Shown: positions 1 through 7,105 of the stretch, piece after piece
Layout of the letters: each line of letters begins with the position of its first letter
Numbering within the stretch: the stretch's first letter is position 1
NCBI GenBank assembly: GCA_030706285.1
Contig: JAUZOU010000134.1
Location: forward strand, 1-7,810
DNA: 7,810 bases
Source: Bacteroidota bacterium
Lineage (GTDB): Bacteria > Bacteroidota > Bacteroidia > Bacteroidales > UBA1402
Direction of reading: 5' to 3'
Position numbers and translations under genes: made by a program
The notes under the pieces: generated by a model
What the model was told of the DNA's origin: nothing
What the model saw: the letters and a program-made list of their open reading frames with translations, nothing else
Databases searched by the model: none

Positions 1-70
1 ATCCATTTTTTGCAGAAAACGATATTGTTTAGTATCATTTTAATATATTGATTAAAAAAGAACCTAAAAA

Positions 71-102
71 TTTGTATTTCGGAGAACTAAACTGTATTTT
101 TG
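71..102 (+). promoter_or_regulatory. Bacteroidota-type promoter of the coiled-coil/zapA operon
   Basis: A TTTG at 71-74 and TATTTTTG at 95-102, separated by 20 bp, match the Bacteroidota primary-sigma consensus (-33 TTTG, -7 TAnnTTTG). Transcription would begin about 6-10 nt later, leaving a leader of roughly 15 nt before the ATG at 123. Since the promoter lies inside the longer open frame that begins at 48, it argues for the start at 123. Nothing recognisable is encoded in bases 1-70. Confidence 0.7.
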
Positions 103-122
103 TCTACAAATTGGTAGAAAAA

Positions 123-416
123 ATGACGGATGAACAGCAAAAAACACTGACCAATTTTGAAACCAGGATCAGGCAATTGATGTTACTCTGTTCCTCACTC
201 AGGGAAGAGAATAAAAGCCTTATTCTTGAGCTTGAAAAAAAAGAAACCGCTCTTAAAAAAAGCGAAGAATCCGTCCGTAATTTAACTACCAATTACGACA
301 ATTTGAAACTTGCTAAAATGGTCTCTTTCAACCATACGGATGTGAAAGGAGCCCAGCAGAAATTGTCAGGATTAGTGCGGGAAATTGATAAATGCATTGC
401 ACTTATTAACGAATAA
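123..416 (+). CDS. Small coiled-coil protein upstream of zapA (ZapB-like candidate)
   Basis: This 97-residue cytoplasmic protein has no signal peptide or membrane segment. Residues about 5-65 are rich in Glu, Lys, Leu and Ser with heptad-like spacing (for example LREENKSLILELEKKE), as in a coiled coil. The C-terminal part, about residues 75-97, is a second amphipathic stretch. The frame stays open upstream to 48, but a good promoter lies inside that extension, so the ATG at 123 is preferred. The gene ends 5 nt before zapA and shares its transcript. In Bacteroidota a short coiled-coil protein commonly precedes zapA. By position and shape it could serve as a ZapB-like Z-ring partner of ZapA, but this is inferred from context, since coiled-coil similarity proves nothing about function. 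Confidence 0.75.
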   Translation: MTDEQQKTLTNFETRIRQLMLLCSSLREENKSLILELEKKETALKKSEESVRNLTTNYDNLKLAKMVSFNHTDVKGAQQKLSGLVREIDKCIALINE

Positions 417-421
417 GGACA

Positions 422-718
422 ATGGACGAAACATTCACGATCAACCTCTGCATTGCAGACAAGTATTATCCGCTGAAAATCAAACGCAGCGATGAAGAGA
501 TAGTACGAGCTGCTGCCCGGTTGGTAAACGATAAATTAGCCCAGTACCGGAATCATTTCAATATGGATGATTCGGGTCTGGAGTTGAAAGATCTCTTAGC
601 TATGACAGCCTGTCAGATTGCCATAGAAGCCATTAAGACATCACAGTTGGCTGACAGTACAGTTTATAGCAAAAGCATCCTGCAATTGAACAAGGAGCTG
701 GAGGAATTTCTGAAATAG
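422..718 (+). CDS. zapA: Cell division protein ZapA
   Basis: The 98-residue length is usual for ZapA, a small dimer/tetramer that binds FtsZ and bundles its protofilaments at the division site. The N-terminal part, residues about 1-45, has the family pattern: a short beta hairpin (FTINLCIADKYYPLKI) followed by the helix DEEIVRAAARLVNDKLAQYR. After DLLAMTACQIAIEA, residues about 55-98 form the long C-terminal coiled coil used for oligomerisation. The ATG lies 5 nt after the stop of the coiled-coil gene, with AAGGA just upstream, so the two are translated from one mRNA. A terminator hairpin starts about 30 nt after the stop. The family call is firm; the FtsZ role is family knowledge. Confidence 0.9.
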   Translation: MDETFTINLCIADKYYPLKIKRSDEEIVRAAARLVNDKLAQYRNHFNMDDSGLELKDLLAMTACQIAIEAIKTSQLADSTVYSKSILQLNKELEEFLK

Positions 719-746
719 AAAAATAGTCGTTGGGAAATCAATATAC

Positions 747-798
747 CGCACTACATTCAATCGGGGTCACCTGGTTGTTGTGGTGCGTTCATTTTTTT
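747..798 (+). terminator. Compound intrinsic terminator after zapA
   Basis: CGCACTACA (747-755) pairs with TGTGGTGCG (779-787), 9 bp with one G-U pair. Inside it a second stem of about 8 bp closes on a GTCA loop. The hairpin is followed by TTCATTTTTTT, a U-rich tail. It would end the zapA transcript before rny. The gap of about 100 bp is too short for a typical 6S RNA, so I do not call ssrS here even though ssrS adjoins zapA in some bacteria. Confidence 0.75.
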
Positions 799-822
799 AT
801 AATACCTTAAAAACAATCTTAT

Positions 823-2352
823 ATGGATATATTGACTATCATAGGTATGTTTTTGCTGGGTGGCGTTGCATCCTGGATCGGAATCCGGTTCATCTTCAAC
901 ACCCGATACAAGAACATCATAAAAGATGCAGAAGCGCAGGCAGAAGTCATCCGTAAAAATAAAATGATTGAGGTAAAGGAGAAATTCATTTCCCTGAAAG
1001 GAGACCTGGAAAAACAGGTGAACCAGCGGAATGCCCGCATTCAGGCAATGGAATCCAAACTCAAACAGCGGGAGCTTCAAATCAACCAACGGGTGGAAGA
1101 GTTACAACGCAAAAAAAACGAAGTAACCTCAACCAAGGAAAGTCTGGACGCCCAGATTGAAGCCGTCGAAAAGAAAAAGGCGGAAATGGACAAACTGCAC
1201 AAACAGGAAGTTGATCGCCTGGAAGCCTTGTCGGGCCTCTCTGCCGAAGAAGCCAAAAACCGGCTCATCCAATCACTGCAGGAAGAAGCCAAAACCGAGG
1301 CGGCCTCCTACATCAACGAAATCATGGACGACGCCAAGTTGCAGGCAAACAAAGAAGCCAAGCGCATCGTCGTCCAGACCATTCAGCGTGTTGCCACTGA
1401 AACAGCCATTGAAAACGCCGTAACCGTGTTTCACATCGATTCCGATGAAATCAAAGGCCGCATCATCGGTCGCGAAGGCCGTAACATCCGTGCCCTCGAA
1501 GCTGCCACCGGGGTCGAGATCATTGTGGACGATACACCTGAAGCCATCGTCATTTCCGGATTTGATCCGGTGCGTCGTGAAGTCGCCCGCCTGGCCTTGC
1601 ACCAGCTGGTAACCGACGGCCGTATCCACCCGGCCCGCATCGAAGAAGTGGTGGCTAAAGTCCGCAAACAGGTCGAAGACGAAATCGTCGAAACCGGCAA
1701 ACGCACCACCATCGACCTGGGTGTCCACGGTCTTCATCCTGAACTGATCCGTATGGTCGGCCGAATGAAATACCGTTCTTCCTACGGACAAAACCTGTTG
1801 CAACATGCCCGTGAAACAGCCAACCTCTGTGCCACCATGGCATCCGAGTTAGGCCTGAATCCTAAAAAAGCCCGCCGCGCCGGTTTGCTACATGATATCG
1901 GCAAAGTACCCGATGACGAACCGGAATTGCCCCATGCCCTTCTTGGCATGAAAATGGCCGAAAAATTCAAGGAAAAACCGGAGATCTGCAATGCCATCGG
2001 CGCTCACCACGACGAATGTGAAATGCAGACCCTGCTGGCTCCGATCGTCCAGGTCTGTGATGCCATTTCCGGTGCCCGTCCAGGTGCCCGTCGCGAAATC
2101 GTCGAAGCCTACATCAAACGGTTGAATGATCTCGAACAGCTGGCACTCTCCTATCCTGGTGTTCTTAAAACCTATGCCATCCAGGCCGGCCGTGAACTTC
2201 GCGTCATTGTCGGAGCCGATAAGATCGATGACAAGGAAACCGAGCAACTTTCTGCCGACATTGCCAAGAAAATTCAGGACGAGATGACCTATCCCGGTCA
2301 AGTCAAGATCACAGTTATTCGTGAAACCCGCTCTGTGGCCTACGCAAAATAA
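823..2352 (+). CDS. rny: Ribonuclease Y
   Basis: The 509-residue protein has the full RNase Y architecture and close to the usual length of about 520. Residues about 4-25 are a hydrophobic N-terminal membrane anchor (LTIIGMFLLGGVASWIGI). Residues about 30-195 are a long Lys/Glu/Gln-rich coiled coil. A KH RNA-binding domain carries GRIIGREGRN from residue 212. The HD metal-dependent phosphohydrolase domain carries H357-D358 in LLHDIGK, with further likely metal ligands in LQHARETA, IGAHHDE and VCDAISGARPG. RNase Y is a membrane-bound endoribonuclease that starts mRNA decay. All catalytic motifs are present and the frame is unbroken. The G+C content is clearly higher than in the island genes, consistent with core genome. 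It lies between the zapA terminator and ssrA. No clear promoter was recognised in the short upstream gap. Confidence 0.96.
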   Translation: MDILTIIGMFLLGGVASWIGIRFIFNTRYKNIIKDAEAQAEVIRKNKMIEVKEKFISLKGDLEKQVNQRNARIQAMESKLKQRELQINQRVEELQRKKNEVTSTKESLDAQIEAVEKKKAEMDKLHKQEVDRLEALSGLSAEEAKNRLIQSLQEEAKTEAASYINEIMDDAKLQANKEAKRIVVQTIQRVATETAIENAVTVFHIDSDEIKGRIIGREGRNIRALEAATGVEIIVDDTPEAIVISGFDPVRREVARLALHQLVTDGRIHPARIEEVVAKVRKQVEDEIVETGKRTTIDLGVHGLHPELIRMVGRMKYRSSYGQNLLQHARETANLCATMASELGLNPKKARRAGLLHDIGKVPDDEPELPHALLGMKMAEKFKEKPEICNAIGAHHDECEMQTLLAPIVQVCDAISGARPGARREIVEAYIKRLNDLEQLALSYPGVLKTYAIQAGRELRVIVGADKIDDKETEQLSADIAKKIQDEMTYPGQVKITVIRETRSVAYAK

Positions 2353-2388
2353 TTGTGCCACTCCGCTCGTTTTCACCCAATTAATTCC

Positions 2389-2396
2389 TATCTTTG
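2389..2396 (+). promoter_or_regulatory. -7 element of the ssrA promoter
   Basis: TATCTTTG matches the Bacteroidota -7 consensus TAnnTTTG exactly and lies about 50 nt before mature tmRNA. No good TTTG is present at the -33 position; only a T-run at 2370-2373 lies nearby, at short spacing. Transcription would start near 2401-2404, giving a precursor with a leader of about 45 nt to be trimmed. Confidence 0.6.
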
Positions 2397-2397
2397 C

Positions 2398-2427
2398 GCG
2401 GTTAATCAGTCTATGCTGATTAGCCGC
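2398..2427 (+). other. 12-bp hairpin in the ssrA leader/promoter
   Basis: GCGGTTAATCAG (2398-2409) and CTGATTAGCCGC (2416-2427) form a 12-bp stem with one G-U pair around a TCTATG loop. It begins 2 nt after the -7 element. No U-run follows, so it is not a standard terminator of rny. It may be a protective or processing structure in pre-tmRNA, an operator, or a 3' stabilising structure for rny read-through RNA. Confidence 0.5.
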
Positions 2428-2446
2428 ACAATGGTTTAAAAATCAT

Positions 2447-2843
2447 GGGGATGTCTGGTTTTGACAGCGGTCAGGACAGGTATGTAAGCATGCAGTGCCT
2501 CGATTCTACGCACTCTAATCTCAGAATTAAAAACAATAACTGGCGAAAACAACTACGCTCTCGCTGCTTAATCGAAGTACAGTAGATTATAGCTTAATCC
2601 TTGCCATAGTGGCAGGGACGTGACATCACCCCCAGCTCCCGTCCTGAAGCTTAAGGGAATCGGTGGTGCAGCAATATCGGGAATAGGTATTCATCTGTCC
2701 GGAATGAACGCCGAAACTTAACGGAATAAGGCTTGAATAGGTGGCTTCGGTCCAGTTCAGGCACGAAAACTTAGGCGAAGATAAGCATGTAGAAAGCGTA
2801 TTGGTTCACCGTTTGGACGAGGGTTCGACTCCCTCCATCTCCA
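2447..2843 (+). ncRNA. ssrA: Transfer-messenger RNA (tmRNA)
   Basis: tmRNA rescues stalled ribosomes and adds a degradation tag. The 5' end, GGGGATGTCTGGTTTTGACA, is a conserved tmRNA start. GGGGATG at the 5' end pairs with CATCTCC at 2836-2842 to form the acceptor stem. The 3' tRNA-like domain has a T arm (GAGGGTTCGACTCCCTC, with the TTCGA loop) just before it. The discriminator is A2843, and the genome continues CAA, so the CCA is not encoded and must be added enzymatically. The resume frame at 2542-2571 encodes the tag. The last 13 nt belong to the 140-bp repeat shared with 7546-7685, so an element uses this end as its target, and tmRNA stays intact at this junction. Confidence 0.95.
2542..2571 (+). 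other. tmRNA proteolysis-tag reading frame (GENNYALAA)
   Basis: From GGC at 2542 the frame reads GENNYALAA and stops at TAA 2569-2571. The ALAA end is the classic degron recognised by ClpXP-type proteases. GENNYALAA is typical of Bacteroidota tmRNAs and supports the assignment of the host group. Confidence 0.9.
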
Positions 2844-2970
2844 CAACTGGCACTATTTCAAGGTTTTAAAAGCCTGGATCTAGTGCCTTTTTTGTATCGC
2901 ACAAGGGCTCTCAACCCTCTGATAATGAGTCTAAATGGCTCAATATTAATGCGAAAATATTCTGCCAATT
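2831..2970 (+). repeat. 140-bp inverted repeat, left copy (contains tmRNA 3' end)
   Basis: Read by eye, this segment is the exact reverse complement of 7546-7685 over all 140 bases. It holds the last 13 nt of tmRNA (2831-2843), the tmRNA terminator (2849-2893) and about 77 bp of non-coding DNA. Identity stops abruptly at 2830/2831, inside the tmRNA T arm. At the inner end it stops after CCAATT at 2970. A further 10-bp match, CAATTTTCAT at 2983-2992, pairs with ATGAAAATTG at 7541-7550. It is the island's left boundary and probably contains the recombinase core site. Confidence 0.95.
2849..2893 (+). terminator. Intrinsic terminator of tmRNA
   Basis: GGCACTA (2849-2855) pairs with TAGTGCC (2881-2887). 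An inner AGG/CCT-centred stem lies around TTTTAAAA, and TTTTTT follows. The terminator starts 6 nt after tmRNA ends. It would stop ssrA transcription from running into the island. Confidence 0.85.
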
Positions 2971-3017
2971 ATATCGTCCGAACAATTTTCATCAGAAAGG
3001 ATTTTCAGTATTGGCGC

Positions 3018-3033
3018 TGCGTAAATCACGGAT
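3018..3033 (+). repeat. 16-bp candidate integrase arm site, left
   Basis: TGCGTAAATCACGGAT recurs in reverse complement at 7762-7777 with 15 of 16 bases equal. It lies 48 bp inside the left 140-bp repeat, between that repeat and the recombinase gene, where arm-type binding sites of tyrosine integrases are usually found. The arm-site role is inferred. Confidence 0.4.
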
Positions 3034-3053
3034 ATTTTTTGACCCTTATCCAA

Positions 3054-3084
3054 ATTGTGCAATTTCAACGCAGTAATTCCTTTG
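3054..3084 (+). promoter_or_regulatory. Candidate promoter of the recombinase gene
   Basis: ATTG at 3054-3057 and TTCCTTTG at 3077-3084, 19 bp apart, resemble the Bacteroidota -33/-7 pair, with T in place of the usual A in the -7 element. The recombinase ATG lies about 48 nt downstream. It is the only good candidate in this gap. Confidence 0.4.
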
Positions 3085-3132
3085 TAACACTCAGACATTC
3101 AATAATTTATTAATCATAAAAATTTTGAAAAA

Positions 3133-4350
3133 ATGAGTGTAAATCTGAATTTTTGGGTACGACCTTCACAAAAAACATCAAATGGCAAAACACCTGTCTA
3201 TTTAAACATCTCTTACAACGGAGTTAATTGTCAGTATTCCATAGGAGTAGAAATAACAATTTCTCAGTGGGACAAAAAAGCTCAACGCATCAAAGGTAAA
3301 AGCGATGAAGCCAACCTTGGAAATGCAAAACTTGTAGCTATACGTACCAGAGCGATGAACATCTTTAATGAACTTCTTATGAGTGGTGAACCCTTTAATG
3401 CGCATACCATCAAAGACAAGTTGGTACATGGCATGGTTCGTGAAATAACGGTTCAACATGCTTTTGAAGAATTCCTGGCCTACATGCAAAAACTAAAAGG
3501 AAAAGAATACTGCCAACCAACTATATTCAAATATAAAAACACTTTTGATCGTGTAAATGAATTTATCCATTACCAATATAAACGTGAATATCTATACCTG
3601 TACGAACTAGATTACAGTTTCATCACAAATTTTTCTGCCTGGCTCAAGTCTAAGTATGACAATTCTAATAACACCGTCTACAAGCATTATCAGCGGCTCA
3701 GTAAGGTTATTCACGTCTCCATGAACAAAGGTTATCTCAACCACTTTCCATTCGGTCAATTTTCAATCAGACAAGACAAACCGAATTTGGTCTATCTAAC
3801 CGTTGAGGAGATCAAACGGATTGAAGAGAAAGAATTCAGTTCACCCAGGTTGGAACAAGTCAAAAAGATCTTTTTGCTTAGCTGCTACTGTGGGTTATCT
3901 TTCAAAGAACTTGAGAACCTTAGAAAAGAACACGTGTTTACAGGTGAAGATGACATCCACTGGTTAACTATGGTCCGTCAGAAAACAAAAAAACAATTAC
4001 GAATTGTTTTGCTTCCCCAGGCTTACCAATTAATTGAAGAGCTCCAGCATCTCAAGCCGACAAACAAACAAAAGCCCTCCCCTTTCCTACCTATGTTGTC
4101 AAATCAGAAATACAACAGCTACCTAAAGGAAATTGCTGATCAATGCGGAATCGGTAAAACACTATCTTCACATGTGGGAAGAAAAAGCTTTTGCAACCTG
4201 GCTCTCAGGATGGGTTTACCAATTGATATGGTATCAAAGTTACTGGGACACAGCAGTCTTAGTGTAACTATGGCACATTATAATGCTATAAGTGAAGAAC
4301 GGATGGTTGAAGATATGAAAAGACTTAACGAAAAACTGAATTGCATATAA
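3133..4350 (+). CDS. Tyrosine recombinase/integrase (Bacteroidetes CTnDOT-like type)
   Basis: The 405-residue protein has the layout of Bacteroidetes mobile-element integrases. It has an N-terminal arm-binding domain (about 1-100, starting with the typical SVNLNFWVRPSQ), a SAM-like core-binding domain (about 105-210), and a C-terminal catalytic domain (about 215-405). Catalytic residues visible are K284 in RQKTKK, H347-x-x-R350 in HVGRKSF, H373 in LLGHSS, and nucleophile Y383 in MAHYNAIS. At the usual first Arg the sequence is CGLSFKEL, with Ser256. IntDOT of CTnDOT also has Ser there, so this is probably a lineage trait and not inactivation. The gene sits next to the tmRNA 3' end and the left repeat, as expected for an integrase that targets ssrA. 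It most likely inserted, excises or inverts the island. No excisionase gene is evident. Confidence 0.93.
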   Translation: MSVNLNFWVRPSQKTSNGKTPVYLNISYNGVNCQYSIGVEITISQWDKKAQRIKGKSDEANLGNAKLVAIRTRAMNIFNELLMSGEPFNAHTIKDKLVHGMVREITVQHAFEEFLAYMQKLKGKEYCQPTIFKYKNTFDRVNEFIHYQYKREYLYLYELDYSFITNFSAWLKSKYDNSNNTVYKHYQRLSKVIHVSMNKGYLNHFPFGQFSIRQDKPNLVYLTVEEIKRIEEKEFSSPRLEQVKKIFLLSCYCGLSFKELENLRKEHVFTGEDDIHWLTMVRQKTKKQLRIVLLPQAYQLIEELQHLKPTNKQKPSPFLPMLSNQKYNSYLKEIADQCGIGKTLSSHVGRKSFCNLALRMGLPIDMVSKLLGHSSLSVTMAHYNAISEERMVEDMKRLNEKLNCI

Positions 4351-4577
4351 GTTTAAAAAACCTATGGAATATCAACTATTATAATGGCTACGACACTCCA
4401 TATTATTTTTATTTTTTAAATGTAATATTAATTTGCTAGTTTTACTTGCTTCATAATGTGTCTTACGTTTAATAAACAATAAGCGTATGACATACAATAA
4501 GGGAAAAGGACTTTCTTTACCAATGTCATGGATTATTATATAGTCCTAGACTATTGAATAAAAGCACTTTAAGTATT

Positions 4578-5579
4578 ATGGCAATATCAAAACATCCGTT
4601 TGGTAGATATCAAGTTATTGATCGAGAACTTGGGAGGAAAAATTGGGTTAAGACAAAAGAGCTTAAAGAAATTATTGAAGAAGAATTATCCATAAACGTT
4701 TCAGAAAGGATGATCAATGAGGATATTAATGCAATGAAGAATGACCCCCTTCTTGGATATCTTGCTCCAATAGAGTATAATAATACTGAGAAAGCATATT
4801 ATTATTCAGACAGGAGTTATACCATTAAGGCATTTGGATTAAAAGAAGGGGACATTGCCGCCTTGATGTTTTATGCAAAAACCATAAATCAATATAAAGA
4901 ATACGAAGTTTTTGAAGATTTTAGAAATGCAATAGAGAAAGTTCTTGACGCTGTAACAATTAGAAAAGGCATTTCATCAAAAGAACATGCAAAACTTATA
5001 GTTCAAACTGAAAATACACAAAAGTTATCAGGAAGTGAATTGATTCCAATTATTGTTAAGGCAATAGATAGTGACAGCATGATTGAATTCAAATATCAGA
5101 AATTTGGAGAATTTGCATATAAACTTACGAAACTTGAACCATATATATTGAAGGAAGATAGACAAAGATGGTATATAGTTGGAAAGGTGAAAGGACATGA
5201 GCATCCAGTAACCTATGCATTAGACAGAATTAAGTCGCTTAAAATACTTGATATCAAATTTACAAGGATCGACTTCGATTTTGACAAATATTTTATGTAC
5301 TCATTTGGTATTACTGTCACAAGAGAAAAGCCAATATTGGTAATATTATCATTTACCCCCTACCAAGGAAATTATTTAAAAACATTAAAGATTCATCATA
5401 GTCAAGAAATTTTGGTTGATGACGATAAGGAGTTTAGAATATCGGTAATGGTAAAACCCTCCTGGGAATTTTACGAGAAAATTTTTGGATACGGTGACAG
5501 CGTCAAAGTAATATCACCACCTGAAATTGTTGAAGAAATGAAAATAAAAAGCGCCTTAGTTTCAAAACTTTATCAATAA
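4578..5579 (+). CDS. WYL-domain transcriptional regulator
   Basis: This 333-residue protein has the usual WYL-regulator order. A winged helix-turn-helix covers residues about 5-70 (RYQVIDRELGRKNWVKTKEL, then ERMINEDINAMKND as recognition region). After a linker comes a WYL domain at about 150-230, with W198-Y199-I200 in RWYIVGKVKG followed by YALDRIKSL. A WCX-like C-terminal domain covers about 240-333 (KPSWEFYEKIFGYGDSVKV). The ATG at 4578 is preferred to the TTG at 4554 because the domain starts right after it. Such regulators often control defence operons, and some respond to nucleic-acid ligands (BrxR/CapW class). It lies directly upstream of the ubiquitin-like operon on the same strand, with 91 nt between, so it is the likely repressor or activator of that operon and perhaps of itself. 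Codon use is A+T-rich, like its downstream neighbours. Confidence 0.88.
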   Translation: MAISKHPFGRYQVIDRELGRKNWVKTKELKEIIEEELSINVSERMINEDINAMKNDPLLGYLAPIEYNNTEKAYYYSDRSYTIKAFGLKEGDIAALMFYAKTINQYKEYEVFEDFRNAIEKVLDAVTIRKGISSKEHAKLIVQTENTQKLSGSELIPIIVKAIDSDSMIEFKYQKFGEFAYKLTKLEPYILKEDRQRWYIVGKVKGHEHPVTYALDRIKSLKILDIKFTRIDFDFDKYFMYSFGITVTREKPILVILSFTPYQGNYLKTLKIHHSQEILVDDDKEFRISVMVKPSWEFYEKIFGYGDSVKVISPPEIVEEMKIKSALVSKLYQ

Positions 5580-5594
5580 TTCAAAAAAATTTCA

Positions 5595-5619
5595 CATCAC
5601 GAAGTTCCATTGCGTGATG
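5595..5619. promoter_or_regulatory. Inverted repeat between the WYL gene and the ubl operon (operator or hairpin)
   Basis: CATCACG (5595-5601) and CGTGATG (5613-5619) are perfect 7-bp inverted arms 11 bp apart, so half-site centres are about 18 bp apart and would lie nearly two helical turns apart on one DNA face. That suits a dimeric regulator such as the WYL protein encoded upstream. The next bases include TTTCTTTG (5626-5633), a -7-like element with T for A, about 38 nt before the ubl ATG. As RNA the arms could also be a weak terminator, because the tail ATTCATTTTCTTT is fairly U-rich. Confidence 0.45.
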
Positions 5620-5670
5620 ATTCATTTTCTTTGTACTGATATCAAGTATTCACCCTACAAAAACAAGAAA

Positions 5671-5937
5671 ATGAATTCAGAATCAAAGAACGAAAAAGTC
5701 AAATCGGTTACCATTATTGTAAATGCAACACCTTTCACAGTGGAGAAGGATGAAATCAGCTACGACCATGTTGTTACATTGACATTTCCTGACTTTCCTC
5801 AGCATCCAGAAAGGACATATTCCGTAACTTACACCAAAGGGCAAGGACATAAGCCAGAAGGTATTCTATCCCCAGGAGCCGTTGTTAAAGTTAAAGAAGG
5901 TATGAACTTTAAGATTAAACATACTGGGCAATCATAA
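5671..5937 (+). CDS. Multiubiquitin-family ubiquitin-like protein (single domain)
   Basis: The 88-residue protein holds one ubiquitin-like beta-grasp domain from about residue 10 to the end. Family hallmarks, as I recall them for the multiubiquitin domain, are VTIIVNATPFTVEKDEISYD (first hairpin, then Y-D), TFPDFPQHPERTYSVTYTKG, and GAVVKVKEGMNFKIKHTGQS. Many relatives have several tandem domains; this one has only one. The C-terminus, TGQS, has no diglycine; I recall family members ending similarly in T-x-x-S. Its role would be the protein modifier activated by the E1-like enzyme that starts 1 nt after its stop. The ATG at 5671 is chosen because the extension to 5614 (MMIHFLCTDIKY...) overlaps the likely promoter and has no family similarity. 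The family call is from memory of the pattern; conjugation is inferred. Confidence 0.82.
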   Translation: MNSESKNEKVKSVTIIVNATPFTVEKDEISYDHVVTLTFPDFPQHPERTYSVTYTKGQGHKPEGILSPGAVVKVKEGMNFKIKHTGQS

Positions 5938-5938
5938 G

Positions 5939-7105
5939 ATGGAAACGATATATACATTAGCAAAGCATAATCAAGACATCAAATGTTTGCTTGAAAAAGG
6001 ATATGCACTTTCTATTGATAATAACTTTTTGGTTGTTCGTGACATTCCCTATTTAGACGAAAACAAAAATCTTGCAATAGGCGCCATTGTCACAAAAATT
6101 GTATTCATTGACACTGAACATATTAAGCTAGAAGATCATCAGATATTTTTCTGTGGATCACAACCATGTCAAATAGATGGAAGTTACATCCAAAATTTAG
6201 GAGGAGGTGCAACTTCGTTAGCATTATCCTCACAAGACTTAGTTGTACAAAGATCATTCTCAAACAAACCCACCCAAGGTTTCACGGATTTTTATGAGAA
6301 GATTGAAAGTTATGTAACAATCATTTCAGGACCAGCAATGACATTATATGATGTCACTCCATTTACCTTTAGAGTTGTTGAAGAATCTGGGAATTCCGTT
6401 TTCAAGTTAAGAGATACATTAACGAGCAGAGCCGAAATCGGAGACCTTTCTTCAATTTTTAAGGAAGAGGTTGTTGCAATAATTGGATTAGGAGGAACAG
6501 GGTCATACCTTCTCGATCTCCTAGTAAAAACCCCCGTAAAAGAAATAAGAGGTTTTGACTTAGATGACTTTAATATCCATAATGCTTTCCGTTCGCCTGG
6601 AAAACTAAACACTGATGAACTTGGTAAAAACAAAGCTGAGGTATACCAGAACAGATATGATAACTTCCGTATGGGACTTAATATTAATTCAAAATATATA
6701 GTCTCGGACTCAACCGATGAATTGTGTGGCGTTACTTTTGCTTTCATTTGCGTAGATAATGGTGCTTCTCGATCTGAAATAATAAACCTCTTAATCGAGT
6801 TGAGAATACCCTTTATTGACGTAGGCATGGGACTTGCAAGAGATTGTGGCCCAATTAGCGGCATGATTAGGTCGACTTATTTTTCACGAAATAATGCACA
6901 AGAGGTTCTGGATAGAAACTTAGTACCAATTTCCAATCTTCCAGATGATATTTATAAAAACAATATTCAAATTGCTGAACTTAATGCACTAAATGCGTGT
7001 ATAGCATTAATCAAATACAAGCAAATAAAAGGTTTCTATCAAAATGACGATAATTCATACCACCTACTATTTACAATTGACAACTTACATATGAATGTAG
7101 AGTGA
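5939..7105 (+). CDS. E1-like adenylating enzyme, DUF6791 + ThiF domains
   Basis: The 388-residue protein has two parts. Residues about 10-165 match my recollection of DUF6791: a start with NNFLVVRDIPYLDENK, a middle with FFCGSQPC, and a final SFSNKPTQGFTDFYEKIESYVTIISGPA. Residues about 175-375 are a ThiF/E1 adenylation domain. G183-L-G185-G186-T187-G188 is the ATP loop, D207-L-D209-D210 the ribose/metal acidic site, N215-x-x-R218 the HNAFR motif, K in LGKNKAEV, and D273 in ICVDNGAS. C303, in GLARDCGPISG, is one possible but unproven thioester Cys. It would adenylate the Ubl C-terminus. The start lies 1 nt after the ubl stop. Its TGA shares a base with the ATG of the next gene (TGATG), so the three genes are translationally coupled. 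I see no E2 domain in it. Confidence 0.85.
   Translation: METIYTLAKHNQDIKCLLEKGYALSIDNNFLVVRDIPYLDENKNLAIGAIVTKIVFIDTEHIKLEDHQIFFCGSQPCQIDGSYIQNLGGGATSLALSSQDLVVQRSFSNKPTQGFTDFYEKIESYVTIISGPAMTLYDVTPFTFRVVEESGNSVFKLRDTLTSRAEIGDLSSIFKEEVVAIIGLGGTGSYLLDLLVKTPVKEIRGFDLDDFNIHNAFRSPGKLNTDELGKNKAEVYQNRYDNFRMGLNINSKYIVSDSTDELCGVTFAFICVDNGASRSEIINLLIELRIPFIDVGMGLARDCGPISGMIRSTYFSRNNAQEVLDRNLVPISNLPDDIYKNNIQIAELNALNACIALIKYKQIKGFYQNDDNSYHLLFTIDNLHMNVE

Noticed and set aside
48..122. N-terminal extension of the coiled-coil protein
   Set aside because: A matching -33/-7 promoter lies within it, so the mRNA would begin after this start; the coiled-coil part begins only after the ATG at 123.
719..822. 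6S RNA (ssrS) next to zapA
   Set aside because: The gap is about 100 bp, too short for typical 6S RNA, and is mostly explained by one terminator hairpin with a U tail.
2883..3113. Open frame of 76 codons after ssrA
   Set aside because: It starts inside the tmRNA terminator, runs through the non-coding 140-bp repeat and the candidate arm site and promoter, and has no recognisable protein pattern.
4351..4577. Hidden gene or CRISPR-like repeats in the recombinase-WYL gap
   Set aside because: The A+T-rich gap has no coding pattern and no regular repeats. A possible TTAATTTG -7 element at 4428-4435 is too far from the gene and lacks a good -33.
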